Shown here in pieces: positions 1-9,836 of a stretch of DNA of 64,000 bases. How positions within the stretch are numbered: position 1 is the first letter of the stretch; each line of letters begins with the position of its first letter. The stretch lies in the NCBI RefSeq assembly GCF_041320605.1, contig NZ_CP166679.1, forward strand, positions 1,612,001 through 1,676,000. The letters run 5' to 3'. The stretch is from Arenibacter antarcticus (GTDB taxonomy: Bacteria; Bacteroidota; Bacteroidia; Flavobacteriales; Flavobacteriaceae). Made by a program: the position numbers and the translations under genes. Below the pieces are notes generated by a model that was given only the letters and a program-made list of their open reading frames with translations, made no database searches and was not told the DNA's origin.

Positions 1-1515
1 ATTATTGGCGTGGATCAATGCCGATAGGGCATCTACTGGTTGTGCGTTCAGCAAGATGTCTACCCTCACCAATTTGGAAGTCCTCATTCCAATTGGGGTA
101 TAGTCAAAAGAAGCGTATCCTTTGGAAACCGTTTTTAGCCTATCGTAAAAATCGAACACAATTTCTGCTAATGGCATATCAAAATTCAGCTCAACCCTTT
201 CGGTAGTTAAATAGGTCTGATTGGTAATTAGTCCCCTTTTATCTATACAAAGGGACATTACGTTGCCCACGAAATCTGCCTTGGTAATTATGGTAGCCTT
301 AATATAGGGTTCCTCTACATGGTCCAAAGTAGAAGGATCTGGCAAATCTGAGGGATTATTTACGATAATCGGTACTTCGGGGTTTTTCCGTGTAAAGGCG
401 TGATAACTTACGTTGGGAACCGTTGTAATTACGGTCATATCAAACTCCCGCTCTAATCTTTCTTGAATAATTTCCATATGGAGCATTCCCAAGAACCCAC
501 AACGGAAACCGAAACCTAGTGCTGCACTACTTTCTGGGATAAAAACCAGAGAGGCATCATTAAGCTGTAATTTCTCCATGGAGGAACGAAGCTCTTCATA
601 ATCCTCAGTATCTACTGGATAGATACCGGCAAAAACCATGGGTTTTACATCTTCAAACCCTCCAATTGCGTTCTTTGTTGGACTGGCAGCATCGGTTATG
701 GTATCCCCTACCTTTACTTCCCTTGCGTCCTTTATTCCGGTAATTAGATAGCCTACATCCCCAGTTTTTATAGATTGCTTGGGATGTTGAACCAACTTTA
801 AGGTCCCCACTTCATCAGCAAAGTAGTCTTTATTGGTGGCTACAAATTTTATTTTTTGGCCTTTTTTAATTTCACCATTGATGACCCTGAAATAAGTTTC
901 TACTCCCCTAAACGGATTGTAAACGGAATCGAACACTAATGCTTGTAGCGATTCTTCCGGATTTCCTTTTGGTGCGGGAATGCGCTCTATAATAGCTGTT
1001 AGGATTTCTTCTATTCCCAAGCCAGATTTGGCAGATGCGGGGATAATATCCTCACGGGCACAGCCCAAAAGATCTACTATATCATCCTTTACCACTTCTG
1101 GATTGGCACTTGGAAGATCTATTTTGTTTAGGACAGGGATGATTTCTAAATCGTTGCCCAAGGCCAAATATAAATTAGAAATTGTCTGAGCTTGTATACT
1201 CTGTGCTGCATCTACAACTAATAATGCCCCTTCACAGGCGGCGATGGAACGAGATACCTCATAGGAAAAATCTACGTGCCCAGGAGTGTCAATCAGGTTT
1301 AAAATATATTTTTCTCCCTGGTATTCGTAATCCATTTGAATGGCATGGCTTTTAATGGTGATCCCACGTTCCCGTTCAAGATCCATACTATCCAAAAGTT
1401 GGTTTTGTTTTTCGCGCTCCGTCACCGATCCGGTAAAGTCTAGCAATCTATCTGCCAGTGTGCTTTTCCCGTGATCAATATGTGCAATAATGCAAAAGTT
1501 CCTTATGTTTTTCAT
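1..1515 (-). CDS. lepA: Elongation factor 4 (LepA), C-terminus cut by window edge
   Basis: Translational GTPase that back-translocates or remodels stalled ribosomes, on the cytoplasmic face. Translating the minus strand from the ATG at 1515 gives about 505 codons that run off the left edge; the family is about 600 residues, so the last part of the C-terminal domain is missing. Visible motifs are the P-loop AHIDHGKST near residue 11, the switch region [14 protein letters not shown] near residue 80 and NKID, followed by the EF-G-like domains with [14 protein letters not shown]. It has no close upstream partner on its strand. The motif order and the LepA-specific start [19 protein letters not shown] make the call firm. 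Confidence 0.97.
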   Translation of the reverse strand, partial: MKNIRNFCIIAHIDHGKSTLADRLLDFTGSVTEREKQNQLLDSMDLERERGITIKSHAIQMDYEYQGEKYILNLIDTPGHVDFSYEVSRSIAACEGALLVVDAAQSIQAQTISNLYLALGNDLEIIPVLNKIDLPSANPEVVKDDIVDLLGCAREDIIPASAKSGLGIEEILTAIIERIPAPKGNPEESLQALVFDSVYNPFRGVETYFRVINGEIKKGQKIKFVATNKDYFADEVGTLKLVQHPKQSIKTGDVGYLITGIKDAREVKVGDTITDAASPTKNAIGGFEDVKPMVFAGIYPVDTEDYEELRSSMEKLQLNDASLVFIPESSAALGFGFRCGFLGMLHMEIIQERLEREFDMTVITTVPNVSYHAFTRKNPEVPIIVNNPSDLPDPSTLDHVEEPYIKATIITKADFVGNVMSLCIDKRGLITNQTYLTTERVELNFDMPLAEIVFDFYDRLKTVSKGYASFDYTPIGMRTSKLVRVDILLNAQPVDALSALIHANN

Positions 1516-1824
1516 CTATGCCAAATTTACATACACTGAATTTGTCTCAGCGTGTCAGTATCCCATTTTCCCTTGGTCTGCTATTAAAGTAGCACCTTAG
1601 ACTGGTAAACATGCGCAAAGATAGGCTTTATCAATGATTTTTAAATTAAAAATCGCACAGTCTCTTAGGAGGTTGTATGAATAATATAAATTTTTTAGAT
1701 ATTTTTATCCACATTAAAATATCGACAGAGACATTGTTGGTTTTTACTACAGGGAATAGAGATTAATCTTGTGGGTTGTTAATAATGTGTTAACTTTAGG
1801 TTTTTAACCTATTAAGCTGTTTTT
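1516..1824. other. Divergent intergenic region between lepA and a beta-barrel gene
   Basis: About 310 bp with no ORF of its own. It must hold the promoters for lepA leftward and the barrel gene rightward. Apart from the rightward promoter candidate listed separately I see no hairpin or repeat. Confidence 0.6.
1769..1798 (+). promoter_or_regulatory. Bacteroidota-type promoter candidate for the barrel gene
   Basis: TTG (1769-1771) and TAACTTTA (1791-1798) are 19 bp apart, which fits the -33/-7 pattern TTG and TAnnTTTG except for the last base of the -7 box. It lies about 27 bp before the GTG start at 1825. Confidence 0.4.
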
Positions 1825-4233
1825 GTGAATAATTATAAATCTGCTTTTTTCATCTTCCTTCTATTTTGCCTTCCCATTTTTGCACAAGAATTTAAAATTT
1901 CCGGAAAAGTAATTCACACTGACCAATCTGAGGTTTCATTTGCAAATTTACTGTTGTACAAAATTGTAGATACCAGTTTTGTTAAGGGGTCGGTTTCTGA
2001 TGAAGGGGGGGGATTTTTCTTTGATAATATTTCCCCTGCCACCTACCTTATAAAAGCCAGTTATATGGGGAATAACTCTGACTTTAAAAGAGTACAGTTA
2101 ACTTCTGATCTGGATATAGGGCAAATTCATGTGGATAGCAAGGCCCAATCGTTAAATGAGGTAGTGGTAGTTTTCCAAAAACCTACGCTGCAACAAAAGG
2201 TAGACCGACTTGTTTTTAATATTGAGAATACGGCACTTTCAGAATCTAACCTCTGGGAGGTTCTAAAAAGTACCCCCAGTGTTTTTATCATGAATAATGA
2301 AATAACGGTAAAGGGAGAAAAAGGAGTACAGGTTCTTATTAACGATAAAAAAGTAAACCTTCCTCCCGAAGATATTCTGAATCTTTTAAACGGAACCTCG
2401 GCTAATGGAGTGCAGTCCATTGAGGTCATTACTTCTCCCCCTGCAAAATATGACGCCGAAGGGGGTACTATGATTAACATCATAATGAAAAAGAATTTGA
2501 TTGCAGGTTATAACGGCGCTGTTTTTAATAGGTATACTCAAGGTACTTTTCCACAACATACTTTGGGGACCAATCATTATTTTAAGGGAGAAAAGTTTCA
2601 AACTTCGTTTAATTACAGCTATAGCGATAAAAAGCAACTTACCAATTATACGGATATCACCAATTTTATGGAAAATGGGGCTGTAACGGATACTTGGATT
2701 TCCAATTTGGAGGTTGTAGATTGGAGCAAAAAGCATAATGCCAGTGTCTTCTTGGACTATGCCTTAGATGACCGTAATACGATCAGCTTTTCCTCTATTG
2801 CGACGATAACTCCCGATTATAATTCAAAGGATTATTCGGAAACCGTAATTAGAGAACCCAATAGCCCCAACACCACTGGCTTTTTTACTAAAAACGATTC
2901 GGAATTCTCCACTATTAATACTGCGTTTTATTTGGATTATGACAACAAACTGAATGATAAAGGTGCCCTACTTACCCTCAATGCCCATTTTACCTATTAT
3001 GATTATGATAAAGATCAACAGTTGGAAACCGATTTTTATGATGAATCTGGAACCATAGTTGATGATAACGATTTTAGTACAATAAATAGGCAACGTACCA
3101 ACTTATATAGTCTTCAAGCCGATTTCAGCACGCCATTAGGGCAAAAATTAAATTTTGAAACTGGTATCAAGTACGCGCTTACAAGTTCTGAAAGCCATAT
3201 TTCACAACAGGGCTTTAATCGCAATCAGCCCGGAATAGACCCAACGGAAGATGGAAATTTTATATATGATGAGAATATTTATGCCGCCTATGCCAGTATG
3301 GATACCAAATGGAAGAATTGGTCCTTTAAGTCGGGTGTAAGGGCAGAATACACTAAAACCAAAGGCGATTTTAATCTGAACAACACTAAAATTGGGAACG
3401 ATTATTTGGAATTGTTTCCCACGGTTTACTTTCAATTTACCCCTGGTCAAAAGCATCGATTTGGGTTAAATTTCAAAAGAAGTATTATTAGGCCCGAATA
3501 CAATAAGATTAACCCTTTTCAGGTTTTTCAGAGTAATAACTCGGTCATTGAAGGGAATGTAGACTTGCGGCCTTCGTATAAGAATTCGGTCATTTTAGGG
3601 TATACCTATAATAAGGATTATACCTTTGAGCTATTTTATCGATACCATAAAAATAGTATCACCATTTTTACTTTTCAGGATAATGAAAGTAAGCTATTGC
3701 GCTTCACCACAGATAATTTAGATCGCGAATTGGCCTATGGTTTGGATTTTATTTATAGAAAGGAGATTGTAAAATCATGGGATACCTATTTTTTGTCTTC
3801 CTATTTCTATGCTGCCGATCGTTTTAATGACAGGGATACTAGGTCCAAAATAGATAATGGTATGTGGACGTTATTACTACAATTCCAAAACAATTTTACA
3901 TTCTTAGAGGATAGGTCTCTTACCGCAAACTTAAACTTCACCTATGTTTCCCCAATTGTTGTTGGTAATTCTAAACAGGAGGAATACAAGGAATGGGAAG
4001 TTGCCATAAAAAAGAATATTTGGGGCAAAAAAGCGAATGTGAGCCTAACCGTAAGCGATCTTTTTAATCAGTTTAAGTTGTATAATACCCGAAATTATGG
4101 GGATCAGTACAATATATCACTTTACAGACCCGACAGCCGTACCCTTACCCTAGGCTTTAGGTACAATTTTGGAAACATGAAAATTAATTCCAATTACAAG
4201 GACAAAGACACTGAAGAAAGGGATAGGTTGTAA
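1825..4233 (+). CDS. Outer-membrane beta-barrel protein with CarboxypepD_reg-like N-domain
   Basis: An 802-residue TonB-receptor-like outer membrane protein of the flavobacterial outer-membrane-barrel family. Residues 1-20 are a signal peptide ending at FAQ. Residues 21-100 form a carboxypeptidase-regulatory-like beta-sandwich. The LNEVVV string near residue 112 is the usual start of a plug domain, and the rest is an aromatic-rich barrel with alternating YxF/TxN strands ending in a final strand LGFRYNFG. It starts with GTG at 1825. No SusD partner, TonB-box regulator or sigma/anti-sigma gene is adjacent, so the substrate cannot be guessed. It could be a TonB-dependent importer or an assembly-type barrel. 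Confidence 0.88.
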   Translation: MNNYKSAFFIFLLFCLPIFAQEFKISGKVIHTDQSEVSFANLLLYKIVDTSFVKGSVSDEGGGFFFDNISPATYLIKASYMGNNSDFKRVQLTSDLDIGQIHVDSKAQSLNEVVVVFQKPTLQQKVDRLVFNIENTALSESNLWEVLKSTPSVFIMNNEITVKGEKGVQVLINDKKVNLPPEDILNLLNGTSANGVQSIEVITSPPAKYDAEGGTMINIIMKKNLIAGYNGAVFNRYTQGTFPQHTLGTNHYFKGEKFQTSFNYSYSDKKQLTNYTDITNFMENGAVTDTWISNLEVVDWSKKHNASVFLDYALDDRNTISFSSIATITPDYNSKDYSETVIREPNSPNTTGFFTKNDSEFSTINTAFYLDYDNKLNDKGALLTLNAHFTYYDYDKDQQLETDFYDESGTIVDDNDFSTINRQRTNLYSLQADFSTPLGQKLNFETGIKYALTSSESHISQQGFNRNQPGIDPTEDGNFIYDENIYAAYASMDTKWKNWSFKSGVRAEYTKTKGDFNLNNTKIGNDYLELFPTVYFQFTPGQKHRFGLNFKRSIIRPEYNKINPFQVFQSNNSVIEGNVDLRPSYKNSVILGYTYNKDYTFELFYRYHKNSITIFTFQDNESKLLRFTTDNLDRELAYGLDFIYRKEIVKSWDTYFLSSYFYAADRFNDRDTRSKIDNGMWTLLLQFQNNFTFLEDRSLTANLNFTYVSPIVVGNSKQEEYKEWEVAIKKNIWGKKANVSLTVSDLFNQFKLYNTRNYGDQYNISLYRPDSRTLTLGFRYNFGNMKINSNYKDKDTEERDRL

Positions 4234-4279
4234 CACCTCCTAACGGAAAATTTATTTTGGTGAGATGCTGCTGTTGGTC

Positions 4280-5488
4280 CTATACGTATTGGTCCTTTGC
4301 TGAGGTTAATCCCACCACGAACAATACAATTGCCGCGATCACCAATAGTGTCAAGGGAACGTACCAGTTATCGGTTAAGCTAAAAAGAGCTCCAAACAAT
4401 GGAGGGCCACAAGCTGCAATAATATACCCTACTGTTTGTGACATCCCAGATAGCTCTGCCGATTCTGAGGTGGTCTTAGTACGAAGCACCATAAACATCA
4501 TGGCTAGGGTAAACGCCAGACCAAGGGAAATGCCGATACTGATTACGGAAGGAATTATAAAGAGGGTCTTTCCAAAAATAATACCTGCCAATCCTAGAAT
4601 CAGTAAAATGAAGGTTATCCATACCAATGAAAGCTGATTTTTCATTCGTGCTGCAAGAATAGGGCCTATAAGCATAATGGGCAATTGGGCCATCTGTATA
4701 AACGAGAGCATCCATCCAGAACGATCGGCAGACATCCCCCAACTTTGTAAAATGGCTGGTAGCCAGGCAGCCAAACAATAGAACAAAAGCGACTGAAGGC
4801 CCATAAAAATTGCGATATTCCATGCCAAACGCGATTTCCACAGGGCTCTAGAGGAAGTCCTTTTGCCTTGTGCAGCAACAATAGGTGATTTTTTGACCTG
4901 AGGATACCAGATAAAGAAAGTGATCAGGGCCAATACTCCCCAAATACCTATAGAACCTTGCCACCCCATACCACTGACTTGCCCGATACGAATACTAAAG
5001 CCGGCAGCTAGGGCAGAGGTAAAGTTCATGGAAACCAAATACATGCCGGTAACAATGCCTACTTTATTGGGAAACATCTTTTTTATATAGGCTGGCATTA
5101 GTACATTACCCACCGTAATGGCGGCACCGATAAGGGCCGCTCCTGCAAATAGAAATGGAACATTTCCTATGGAGCGGATAAACAATCCAATGGCTAAAAG
5201 CAATAAGGAGTATAGAAGTAGTCGTTCTAAACCTGTTTTTCTGGCTACCTTAGGGGCAAAGGCCGATAGTAAAGCAAAGGAAATTAAAGGAATAGTCGTA
5301 AGTAGGCCTATAAAAGCAGGGGACAGATTTAGGGTTTCGGATATTTCCGTGATTACAGGACCTACCGAAGTGATGGGAGCCCGCAAATTGGCTGCGATAA
5401 ATAGGATTCCCAATACTATTAAAACAAGGTCAAAGTTTATTTTTTTGACCCCTTTATTCGATAATTTAGTATTGGTTTCCCCTTTCAT
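4280..5488 (-). CDS. MFS transporter, CynX/NimT-like
   Basis: A 12-TM major facilitator of about 402 residues in the inner membrane. The first TM runs into NLRAPITSVGPV, the signature of the CynX/NimT (cyanate/nitroimidazole transport) group; members export or import small organic anions or drugs. The second half has a matching repeat with GISLGLAFTLAMMF. An upstream in-frame ATG at 5521 would add 11 residues, but the ATG at 5488 gives a normal short cytoplasmic N-terminus and is preferred. It converges on the barrel gene with only about 46 bp between stops. The substrate is not determinable from sequence. Confidence 0.88.
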   Translation of the reverse strand: MKGETNTKLSNKGVKKINFDLVLIVLGILFIAANLRAPITSVGPVITEISETLNLSPAFIGLLTTIPLISFALLSAFAPKVARKTGLERLLLYSLLLLAIGLFIRSIGNVPFLFAGAALIGAAITVGNVLMPAYIKKMFPNKVGIVTGMYLVSMNFTSALAAGFSIRIGQVSGMGWQGSIGIWGVLALITFFIWYPQVKKSPIVAAQGKRTSSRALWKSRLAWNIAIFMGLQSLLFYCLAAWLPAILQSWGMSADRSGWMLSFIQMAQLPIMLIGPILAARMKNQLSLVWITFILLILGLAGIIFGKTLFIIPSVISIGISLGLAFTLAMMFMVLRTKTTSESAELSGMSQTVGYIIAACGPPLFGALFSLTDNWYVPLTLLVIAAIVLFVVGLTSAKDQYV

Positions 5489-5721
5489 TATAGGATAATT
5501 TATCAAATTTTGGACCGGCAAAGATACTCTATAATACAGGCTGATTAGTTAAGGGTTCCTTAAAGGTGGTTAACTGGTCACTATTTTTTCTTAATAAAGA
5601 AATCTCAATACAACCATCTAACTAATCATGTAAAGGCCTGATTTCCATAAAGACCCCCATTCTTATGTTTGCTAAAGTTCGTGTTCTGGGGCCTGCCCGA
5701 GGGAGAGACTTCCTGACTCCC

Positions 5722-5763
5722 TACTTTGTACTTAATACTTGGTACTTAATACTTTGTACTTCA
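5722..5763. repeat. Three tandem copies of a 14-bp unit
   Basis: Units TACTTTGTACTTAA, TACTTGGTACTTAA and TACTTTGTACTTCA follow one another exactly, with single-base differences. The array lies between divergent genes and upstream of the dusB promoter. Confidence 0.85.
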
Positions 5764-5807
5764 TCCTTTGCCCTATATCCTAAATACTGATTTCCAGTCC
5801 CCTAGTA

Positions 5808-5836
5808 TTGGATTAACAATTTTTTCAGTAATTTTG
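5808..5836 (+). promoter_or_regulatory. Bacteroidota-type promoter for dusB
   Basis: TTG at 5808-5810 and TAATTTTG at 5829-5836 are spaced 18 bp apart, matching the -33 and -7 boxes (TAnnTTTG). Transcription would start near 5843, about 20 nt before the TTG start codon. Confidence 0.6.
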
Positions 5837-5863
5837 CAGTCCAAAATTAAATAGAGAACCATT

Positions 5864-6862
5864 TTGCCTAAAATAGGAGACATACAATTACCGGATTTCC
5901 CTTTATTGCTTGCCCCAATGGAGGACGTAAGCGACCCACCTTTCCGCGCCTTGTGTAAGGAGCAGGGAGCCGATGTGGTGTATACTGAGTTTATATCTTC
6001 GGAAGGACTTATACGCGATGCCGCCAAGAGTGTTATGAAGTTAGATATCTATGAAAAGGAACGACCGGTGGGGATTCAGATTTTTGGAGCTAACCTGGAT
6101 TCCATGTTGCAATCCGTAGAAATAGTTGAAAAATCAGGTCCGGATATCATCGATATCAATTTTGGCTGTCCCGTAAAAAAAGTGGTGTCTAAAGGAGCTG
6201 GTGCAGGTATTTTAAAAGACATAGACCTTATGGTTTCCTTGACCAAGGCCATGGTAGAACACACCAAGCTTCCTATTACTGTAAAAACACGTTTGGGATG
6301 GGACCACGATTCTATTAAAATTGTTGAGGTAGCAGAAAGGTTACAGGACGTAGGGTGCAAGGCCATATCTATTCACGGAAGGACTAGGGTGCAAATGTAC
6401 AAGGGAGAAGCAGATTGGAAACCTATAGCTGATGTAAAGAACAACCAACGAATGCATATTCCTGTTTTTGGGAATGGTGATGTAGATACCCCCGAAATGG
6501 CGATGAGAATGCGGGATGACTATGGTTTGGATGGCGCTATGATTGGTCGCGCAAGTATTGGATATCCGTGGTTTTTTAAAGAAGTAAAACACTATTTTAA
6601 AACTGGAATGCATGCAGCACCTCCAACTTTGGAAGAGCGGGTGGACGCTGCTAGGCGTCATTTACAAATGGCCATAGATTGGAAAGGCGAGCAGTTGGGG
6701 GTATTTGAAACCCGAAGGCATTATACCAACTATTTTAAGGGGATCCCCAATTTTAAGGAGTACCGAATGAAAATGGTGACCAGTGATCACTCACAGGATG
6801 TTTTTGCTGCCTTTGATGAGGTCTTGGAAGCTTTTGGGGATTACGAATTCGCTACCCCATAA
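5864..6862 (+). CDS. dusB: tRNA-dihydrouridine synthase DusB
   Basis: FMN- and NADPH-dependent reduction of uridine to dihydrouridine in the D-loop of tRNAs. The 332 residues match the family length. Visible are the FMN-barrel start LAPMEDVSDPPFR, the signature DINFGCPVKKV with catalytic Cys102, the TRLGWD and IHGRTRVQMYKG segments and the phosphate-binding GRASIGYPWFF. The start is TTG at 5864; it lies just upstream of the conserved IGDIQLPDFPLLLAPM segment and about 20 nt after a predicted transcription start. The gene is monocistronic and converges on the permease gene 18 bp downstream. Confidence 0.95.
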   Translation: MPKIGDIQLPDFPLLLAPMEDVSDPPFRALCKEQGADVVYTEFISSEGLIRDAAKSVMKLDIYEKERPVGIQIFGANLDSMLQSVEIVEKSGPDIIDINFGCPVKKVVSKGAGAGILKDIDLMVSLTKAMVEHTKLPITVKTRLGWDHDSIKIVEVAERLQDVGCKAISIHGRTRVQMYKGEADWKPIADVKNNQRMHIPVFGNGDVDTPEMAMRMRDDYGLDGAMIGRASIGYPWFFKEVKHYFKTGMHAAPPTLEERVDAARRHLQMAIDWKGEQLGVFETRRHYTNYFKGIPNFKEYRMKMVTSDHSQDVFAAFDEVLEAFGDYEFATP

Positions 6863-6879
6863 CACAAACTCGAAGGGCG

Positions 6880-8088
6880 CTATTGGGTAATCAGTTTCTT
6901 GTTGATTCGGCTACTTGCGATCAGGGAGGCAAAGATGCCCAACACCAAAATGGTACCAAGAACTACCAATACATTTAAAAAGTTGTATTCCACGGGATAG
7001 GCTAGTGTGGGCGTTATTTTTAACCAGCCCCATTCCAATTGAGACCCAATTAATAAGGATCCCAAAAGCACCCCTATAAAACCGCCCATTCCGGTGACCA
7101 ACAAGCCCTGTAAAAAGTAAATGCGCCTAAGCGACTTAATAGTAGTTCCCAAATTGTACAAGGTTTTAGAATTTTGTTGCTTGTCCAAAATCATCATTAT
7201 AATAGCCCCAACTACATTAAAAAGGGCAATAATAAGTACTAAGGTGAAAATTAGATAGGTAGCCAAATTTTCGGTATTCAACATCCGGTGCAAGGTACTG
7301 TTCAATTCTGTACGGTCTTTAAGGACCACCTTATCAGAGAAAATAGCGTTGATTTTCTTGCGTAATTCGGGAATATTGGCCTTTTCTTGTAGTTTAAAAT
7401 TGATTCCCGAAAGTTGTGTACTGTCTTTCTCCAATAATGCTTGTACCAAGGGAAGATCCGCAAATATATATTTTCGATCTAGTTCCTCCTCTATTTGATA
7501 GATCCCACTGATGACCAAGGAGGCCTCGTTATAGGAATCTTTTAGTTGTCGCTGCCCCAATAATCCTTTTCCAGGTTTTGGCACCCGTATAAGCAACGGA
7601 CTTCTAAAATTGTTGATACTCAACCCTAAAAGATTTGCCACTCCCTGTCCGGCTACCCCTTGTAAGGCATTAATTTCCCAGTCCCCATAAAAATACGCAC
7701 TACTGTCTATGGGAGTAGTTTTTAAATAGGTAGAATCTATTCCTTTTATGTAGGCGATATGTGATTTATGTTCGTGGGTTAGGTATACCTTTTCTTCCAA
7801 TTCCTTGGAATAGGCAATTACACCTGGGAGTTCTTGTAATGCTTGATTTTGTTCTGCTGTGATGTTGAAGAATTTTCCGGTACTCGGTAACGCCTTTAAA
7901 TCAGGATCTACCATACTGGTGTAGGAAAGACTAAAGGTTTTTAGTCCAGCAAAACCCGAGAGTACTATAAACAGGGCCGCCGATCCAATAACAATGACCA
8001 AAAAGGTAATAAAATTAATAATATTCACCGCATTTTGGCTACTCTTGGAACGCAGGTACCGCTTTGCGATGTATAAAGGGAAGTTCAA
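6880..8088 (-). CDS. FtsX/LolCE-type ABC transporter permease
   Basis: A 402-residue inner-membrane permease of the lipoprotein-releasing (LolC/LolE) and FtsX type. The N-terminus MNFPLYIAKRYLRSKSSQNA with following NIINFIT is characteristic of LolC/E. TM1 is at about residues 23-47, followed by a large periplasmic MacB-like domain, then three TMs from about residue 275 to the end. It probably extracts lipoproteins from the inner membrane with a LolD ATPase encoded elsewhere; no ATPase gene is adjacent. It starts 2 bp after the rbfA stop, so the two genes form an operon. Confidence 0.88.
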   Translation of the reverse strand: MNFPLYIAKRYLRSKSSQNAVNIINFITFLVIVIGSAALFIVLSGFAGLKTFSLSYTSMVDPDLKALPSTGKFFNITAEQNQALQELPGVIAYSKELEEKVYLTHEHKSHIAYIKGIDSTYLKTTPIDSSAYFYGDWEINALQGVAGQGVANLLGLSINNFRSPLLIRVPKPGKGLLGQRQLKDSYNEASLVISGIYQIEEELDRKYIFADLPLVQALLEKDSTQLSGINFKLQEKANIPELRKKINAIFSDKVVLKDRTELNSTLHRMLNTENLATYLIFTLVLIIALFNVVGAIIMMILDKQQNSKTLYNLGTTIKSLRRIYFLQGLLVTGMGGFIGVLLGSLLIGSQLEWGWLKITPTLAYPVEYNFLNVLVVLGTILVLGIFASLIASSRINKKLITQ

Positions 8089-8090
8089 TC

Positions 8091-8483
8091 TTAAGCTTTT
8101 TTCCTTTTTTCCAATAAATCAGGATTTTTAACTGGATTTTCTTCACCCTTAAGGGATTTTTCAATGCCATCTATATATTCCAGCGAATCGTCCAAAAAGA
8201 ACAATAATTCTGGTACACGTCGCAATTGATTTCTGGTACGCTGTGATAGTTCGTGCTTTATTATGGGTTGATTGGATTTCATTCCTTCCAACAGCTCCGC
8301 GCCCTTATTGGCCGGAAAGATACTGACATATATTTTGGCAATGGAAAGGTCTGTGGTGACCGTTACTTTGGATACTGAAATAAGGGTACCCCTTAAACCT
8401 CCATCGGTTGCGGCACGCTGTAGAATATCGGCGATATCTTTCTGTATAACCCCACCTATTTTCTTTTGTCTTTGTGTTTCCAT
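8091..8483 (-). CDS. rbfA: Ribosome-binding factor A
   Basis: A small KH-fold protein (130 aa) that binds the pre-30S subunit and helps mature the 5' end of 16S rRNA; needed for growth in the cold in other bacteria. The family pattern is complete: RQKKIGGVIQKDIADIL at the N-terminus, LISVSKVTVTTDLSIAKIYVSIFP in the middle, and LRRVPELLFFLDDSLEYIDGIEK at the end. The tail after about residue 112 is lysine-rich. A TAnnTTTG-like box (TATTTTTG) lies only a few bases upstream of the ATG, which suggests a very short or absent leader. Confidence 0.96.
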   Translation of the reverse strand: METQRQKKIGGVIQKDIADILQRAATDGGLRGTLISVSKVTVTTDLSIAKIYVSIFPANKGAELLEGMKSNQPIIKHELSQRTRNQLRRVPELLFFLDDSLEYIDGIEKSLKGEENPVKNPDLLEKRKKA

Positions 8484-9130
8484 ACTGCAAAAATACGATA
8501 TAATTGAATAGATTCTATGACTATATTTGGATTAGAAGATGTTGGGAGGTTTGGTGGTAATGATGTTAAGGAGATGAAGGGTTAAAATAAACCGGTCTTA
8601 AAGGCGAATGTTCAAAGGTAAAGGGGTGGTGTGCTTAATTAGATAATGGGTTAATTTAGGAATGAGGTTATGTTGATATGGTGTTGAGAAGAAAAATTTA
8701 GAATGTTCTTTAAAGGCAAGTATTTCAATTCCTCCCTCTGGCCTGAGCTGTACCTTCTAAGTTAATGGAAGGTACATTTGTTGGTGTTTTTGGGAATAGT
8801 AGACGGAAGGGCCTAAAATGGTTGAAAAGTTAAAAATAAAAATCAGTTCTAATGTTCAATTTCTAAAGTCTATGGTAGCATTGATAATTGTTTACAGTAA
8901 GTTATTTCGAATCCACTGACTCACCGGCTCCGAAATTTAAGTGAAATGAAGTTCGTGTTGTCTGGCCCGACCAAGAGACTCAATACTGGTCGCAGCACAA
9001 CTCACCTTATCTTCTTAAGAATAAGAGTATGGAAAGTTGTATTTTTGATAGGGTAGAAAGGAACGACAGCCAAAAACTGAAAATCACCTATGGAGAGTAA
9101 ACTGAATTAGTTAGCTAAATTTGCCGAAGG
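8484..9130. other. 650-bp intergenic region
   Basis: No supportable ORF. One hairpin (GTACCTTC 8750-8757 pairing with GAAGGTAC 8768-8775) is visible, without a T-tract. A TAAATTTG box at 9116-9123 sits only 7 bp before the epimerase ATG, suggesting a leaderless transcript, but no -33 box is clear. Confidence 0.5.
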
Positions 9131-9559
9131 ATGAAAAAAATTGAACATGTGGGAATAGCAGTCCATGATTTGGAGGCTTCTAATACGTTGTTTAAAAAAC
9201 TGTTGGGAGTATCTCATTATAAAATCGAAGAAGTATCGTCAGAAGGAGTTAGAACCTCATTCTTTAAATCGGGCCCCAACAAAATTGAATTGCTTGAAGC
9301 GACTAGTCCGGAGAGTCCCATTGCCAAATTTTTGGAGAAAAAGGGCGAAGGTATACATCATGTGGCCTTTGCAGTAGATGATCTTGAAGCAGAAATAGCG
9401 CGACTTACCAAAGAGGGGTTTACGGTGTTGAACCAGACCCCCAAGAAGGGAGCAGACAATAAGTTGGTGGCTTTTTTGCACCCAATAAGCACTAATGGAG
9501 TGCTTATTGAACTTTGTCAAGAAGCTCCCTCACCACCCGTAGAATGGGGGATGGAATGA
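9131..9559 (+). CDS. mce: Methylmalonyl-CoA epimerase (VOC family)
   Basis: Interconverts the R and S epimers of methylmalonyl-CoA in the propionyl-CoA/succinyl-CoA pathway. The 142 residues contain two VOC beta-alpha-beta-beta-beta modules. Metal ligands can be placed in KIEHVGIAVHDLE (His at residue 6), GEGIHHVAFAVDDLEAE (His near 78) and the terminal GVLIELCQE (Glu). The length and the paired KIEHVGIAV and IHHVAFAV strings are typical of the bacterial epimerase rather than of glyoxalase. The mutase genes are not in the window. It is followed by the island target tRNA. Confidence 0.93.
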   Translation: MKKIEHVGIAVHDLEASNTLFKKLLGVSHYKIEEVSSEGVRTSFFKSGPNKIELLEATSPESPIAKFLEKKGEGIHHVAFAVDDLEAEIARLTKEGFTVLNQTPKKGADNKLVAFLHPISTNGVLIELCQEAPSPPVEWGME

Positions 9560-9605
9560 TTGTTAAGGTCCTTGAAATAAAAAAAGACCATTAGTCTCTA
9601 AAGTT

Positions 9606-9640
9606 TTTGTTGCAGCCTAGAAAAATAAATAGTAATATTG
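9606..9640 (+). promoter_or_regulatory. Promoter candidate for the tRNA gene
   Basis: TTG at 9610-9612 and TAATATTG at 9633-9640 are 20 bp apart, a near match to the Bacteroidota -33/-7 pair. The predicted start near 9647 would leave a leader of about 65 nt before the tRNA. Confidence 0.45.
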
Positions 9641-9713
9641 CATCCGCAAATTGCGGTTCCTCATTGTACCATTAGGAGTTCAGCGTTCTAATGGAGAAAT
9701 CAAGAAAGGAAAT

Positions 9714-9787
9714 GGTCCTATAGCTCAGCTGGTTAGAGCACCTGACTCATAATCAGGTGGTCCCTGGTTCGAGTCCAGGTGGGACCA
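9714..9787 (+). tRNA. tRNA with CAT anticodon (Ile2, lysidine type, or elongator Met); integration target
   Basis: A complete 74-nt cloverleaf: acceptor GGTCCTA pairs with TGGGACC, D-arm with GCTCAGCTGGTTAGAGC, anticodon stem CCTGA/TCAGG with loop CTCATAA, and T-arm CCTGG-TTCGAGT-CCAGG. The discriminator is A and CCA is not encoded. The C4-G69 and C5-G68 pairs and the U29-A41 pair favour a lysidine-modified tRNA-Ile over elongator Met, but the anticodon alone cannot separate them. The 3' half from 9742 on is repeated at 30332-30381, so this gene is the island attachment site and stays intact after integration. Confidence 0.93.
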
Positions 9788-9791
9788 CTTA
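9742..9791 (+). repeat. attL: 50-bp direct repeat within the tRNA 3' half
   Basis: Identical to 30332-30381. It runs from the anticodon stem to four bases past the discriminator. The start in the anticodon arm is where many tyrosine integrases cross over. Confidence 0.92.
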
Positions 9792-9798
9792 AAAATCA

Positions 9799-9830
9799 GA
9801 CAGTTACATAAATTTGTAGCTGTCTTTTTT
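9799..9830 (+). terminator. Rho-independent terminator after attL
   Basis: GACAGTTAC pairs with GTAGCTGTC (one G-U) around an 8-nt loop and is followed by six T. It would end the tRNA transcript in the integrated state. Confidence 0.7.
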
Positions 9831-9836
9831 GTTTTA

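Larger units (their letters stand above)
5489..5863. other. Divergent intergenic region with short tandem repeat
   Basis: About 375 bp without a gene. It carries a three-copy 14-bp tandem repeat (5722-5763) and the dusB promoter candidate (5808-5836). Nothing else stands out. Confidence 0.6.

Noticed and set aside
4257-4637. 126-codon plus-strand ORF
   Set aside because: Antisense to the MFS transporter gene.
8750-8775. Hairpin in the rbfA-epimerase gap as a riboswitch
   Set aside because: Only one 8-bp stem, no known riboswitch core and no gene close behind it.
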